From contig MEDJ01000011.1 in NCBI GenBank assembly GCA_001724025.1, positions 1-64,000 of the forward strand: a stretch of DNA of 64,000 nucleotides, read 5' to 3'. Below are positions 62,719-64,000 of the stretch, piece after piece; positions within the stretch are counted from its first letter, which is position 1; each line of letters starts with the position of its first letter. The stretch is from Acidobacteria bacterium SCN 69-37 (GTDB taxonomy: Bacteria; Acidobacteriota; Vicinamibacteria; Vicinamibacterales; SCN-69-37). Under the pieces are notes generated by a model that saw only the letters and a program-made list of their open reading frames with translations, made no database searches and had not been told where the DNA came from. Position numbers and translations under genes: made by a program.

Positions 62719-62790
62719 CTCAGTGAGGAGAGCGGCCGCACTAAGCTAGCCGCTGAACTGCTCGACAGCCTCGATTCCGAGGTGGATGGT
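62719..62790 (+). pseudogene. Possible remnant of an addiction-module antitoxin
   Basis: An open frame here reads LSEESGRTKLAAELLDSLDS followed by EVDG, resembling the N-terminal helix of the TIGR02574 addiction-module family. The expected continuation is lost and there is no start codon with a ribosome site. It may be a decayed fragment or chance. Confidence 0.25.
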
Positions 62791-62831
62791 GCTATCGCGC
62801 TCATCGCACTCGCGCGCGATGACACCTCGGC

Positions 62832-62837
62832 TATGAT
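62832..62837 (+). promoter_or_regulatory. -10 box TATGAT
   Basis: GGCTATGATTCG lies 11 bases before the ATG at 62849; the mRNA leader would be only a few bases long. Confidence 0.4.
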
Positions 62838-62848
62838 TCGCGCACCCC

Positions 62849-63376
62849 ATGCCGCGTCGCCCCGTCGTCAATGTCTTCACCGGTGAAGAGAAGTGGGAAG
62901 AGTACGAAGCGGGCACGCCGGTCGAGGATCCGGAAACCGCCAGGCTCCTGATCGCACTCACCGGCCTGGCGCTGTCGCCGTGGCTGTATCCGCTGCTCAC
63001 CGTGGCGGCCGGCGCCACCGCATTCGTGGCCGGCGAGATCGCCGACGTGCAGCGGCTGACATCGCCTGCGAGCTACGCGATTATCGTCGTGCCCGCGCTG
63101 ATCGTGTTCGCGCTCGGCATGCGCATCGAGCAGCGCCTCGGCACCATCGCGCCGTATCGCTGGCTGCGGCATCTCATGCGGCTGGCGGCACCAGCCGGCG
63201 CGCTCTACCTGGCAGCGTCGGGCGACGGACAGGTGGTGGGCTCAGACGTCATCGGCGGCACGGTGGTCGTGGCCGTGATCGCGCAGGCCATTCTGTGGTT
63301 CGCGCGTGGCATGCGCAACGACTGGCACGTGGCGTTGCGGGCGATGCGGCTGCGGGCGAAGACGCTGTCGGATTGA
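62849..63376 (+). CDS. Small membrane protein of unknown function
   Basis: A 175-aa protein: a soluble N terminus (1-30, [14 protein letters not shown]), then about four helices (33-60, 70-92, 105-125 and 130-150) and a basic tail ([12 protein letters not shown]). I do not recognise a family. The ATG at 62849 directly follows the -10 box. It lies before a DUF2200 gene with a 163-base gap that holds nothing recognisable. Confidence 0.6.
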   Translation: MPRRPVVNVFTGEEKWEEYEAGTPVEDPETARLLIALTGLALSPWLYPLLTVAAGATAFVAGEIADVQRLTSPASYAIIVVPALIVFALGMRIEQRLGTIAPYRWLRHLMRLAAPAGALYLAASGDGQVVGSDVIGGTVVVAVIAQAILWFARGMRNDWHVALRAMRLRAKTLSD

Positions 63377-63539
63377 GGCGCCGGTGTCGAGTGAACCGGA
63401 CGCACGGGGCCGGCCCGCGCGACCAGACGATGGTGGGCTGGCCTCATGTCTTGGTCTGAAGCTCGGCGGAGCATTCACGCAGCGGCGGGACGTGGCTCTC
63501 GCGCTTGAACACGACAGCCATTCGCGCTCAGGGCACACC

Positions 63540-63893
63540 ATGACGAAGATCGATCGCGTCTTCCGGATCTCATTTGCGAGTGTGTATCCCCTCTACGTCC
63601 AGAAGGTGGAGAAGAAGGGACGCGCGCGAGAAGACGTCGACGAGGTCATCTGCTGGCTGACGGGCTACAACAGGCAGACGCTGGCGGACCAGATCGAGCG
63701 GAAGACGGATCTCGAGACCTTCTTCCGCGAGGCGCCCGCGCTCAATCCCAACGCGAGCAAGATCACGGGCGTCATTTGCGGTGTGCGCATCGCGGAGATC
63801 GACGACCCGTTGATGCGAAAGATCCGCTACATGGACAAACTGGTGGATGAACTCGCCAAAGGCAGGCCCATGGCGAAGATCCTTCGGGCGTAA
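63540..63893 (+). CDS. DUF2200 family protein
   Basis: A 117-aa soluble protein. The conserved opening [20 protein letters not shown], the middle VICWLTGY and the [20 protein letters not shown] block are typical of the DUF2200 family, whose function is unknown. The length is normal. The ATG at 63540 opens the conserved region; upstream sequence in the same frame is not family-like. Confidence 0.8.
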   Translation: MTKIDRVFRISFASVYPLYVQKVEKKGRAREDVDEVICWLTGYNRQTLADQIERKTDLETFFREAPALNPNASKITGVICGVRIAEIDDPLMRKIRYMDKLVDELAKGRPMAKILRA

Positions 63894-63977
63894 GGGGCGT
63901 CGTTGGCCGACAGGGTTCTCATCGACCCGGGACGACGCCTTTTCACCCGACGCCGGCCGACGATTGGTCGATAGTCG

Positions 63978-64000
63978 GAGGTGACGTGATGACGACATGG
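63978..64000 (+). CDS. Start of a gene cut by the window end
   Basis: GGAGGTGA (63978-63985) followed by GTG 63986 and ATG 63989, then only four codons to the edge. The strong ribosome site suggests a real start, but nothing can be said of the product. Confidence 0.35.

Overview
The window is high-GC DNA (about two thirds G+C by eye), densely coded on both strands. It reads as a chromosome segment of a Gram-negative heterotroph: there is an outer-membrane porin, twin-arginine and Sec-exported enzymes, a full-length glutamate synthase, and core translation and DNA-repair genes. The gene mix (secreted M3 peptidase, GH67 alpha-glucuronidase, PspA with an AAA+ ATPase, a bacterial tetraether-synthase-like radical SAM protein) and the many palindromic intergenic repeats suggest an Acidobacteriota-like soil bacterium, perhaps Vicinamibacteria. 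That placement is inference; there is no rRNA or tRNA gene in the window.

Layout. 0-4.3 kb: secreted oligopeptidase, secreted PPC-domain protein, and a convergent nucleotide-sugar dehydrogenase. 4.7-6.8 kb: a large radical SAM protein of the archaeal tetraether synthase / bacterial membrane-spanning-lipid synthase type. 7.2-9.1 kb: MFS transporter and a small membrane protein. 9.2-17.9 kb: LysR regulator, gltB, gltD and a NifA-type sigma-54 activator. 17.9-20.1 kb: secreted alpha-glucuronidase. 20.5-26.3 kb: nitrogen-control block of porin, glnD, glnK, amtB and a second glnK, headed by a well-spaced sigma-54 promoter match. 26.3-31.8 kb: isochorismate synthase, a two-component system, a xylose-dehydrogenase-like SDR and an Fsr-type exporter. 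31.9-38.8 kb: six tightly packed same-strand genes (coiled-coil protein, PspA, membrane coiled-coil protein, AAA+ ATPase, exported FAD amine oxidase, anchored SBP3-LysM protein). 38.9-44.9 kb: moaA, gamma-carbonic anhydrase, hisS, aspS, ROK sugar kinase. 45.4-49.0 kb: overlapping phoH-ybeY-corC-era operon. 49.1-49.8 kb: a frameshifted DUF4214 gene. 50.2-61.3 kb: mgtE, recO-glyQ-glyS-ppdK, corA-mutL. 61.4-64.0 kb: Tat-exported sugar-isomerase-like protein, small membrane protein, DUF2200 protein and the first codons of another gene.

How the genes work together. The nitrogen block is coherent: an outer-membrane porin, the PII-modifying enzyme, two PII proteins around an ammonium channel, and nearby GOGAT with a sigma-54 activator cover ammonium entry, sensing and assimilation. 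GH67, a hexuronate-type MFS transporter, a xylose dehydrogenase and a sugar kinase suggest use of plant xylan sugars, though they are scattered. The six-gene PspA/AAA+ block is the best candidate for an undescribed system: an ESCRT-III-family membrane-remodelling protein beside a classic AAA+ ATPase, joined to an exported oxidase and a cell-wall-facing binding protein.

Two features recur. Many genes have a TAnnnT box 6-9 bases before the start codon and no Shine-Dalgarno, suggesting leaderless mRNAs. Several families of short palindromes occur between genes, and one paired copy lies in frame inside mutL.
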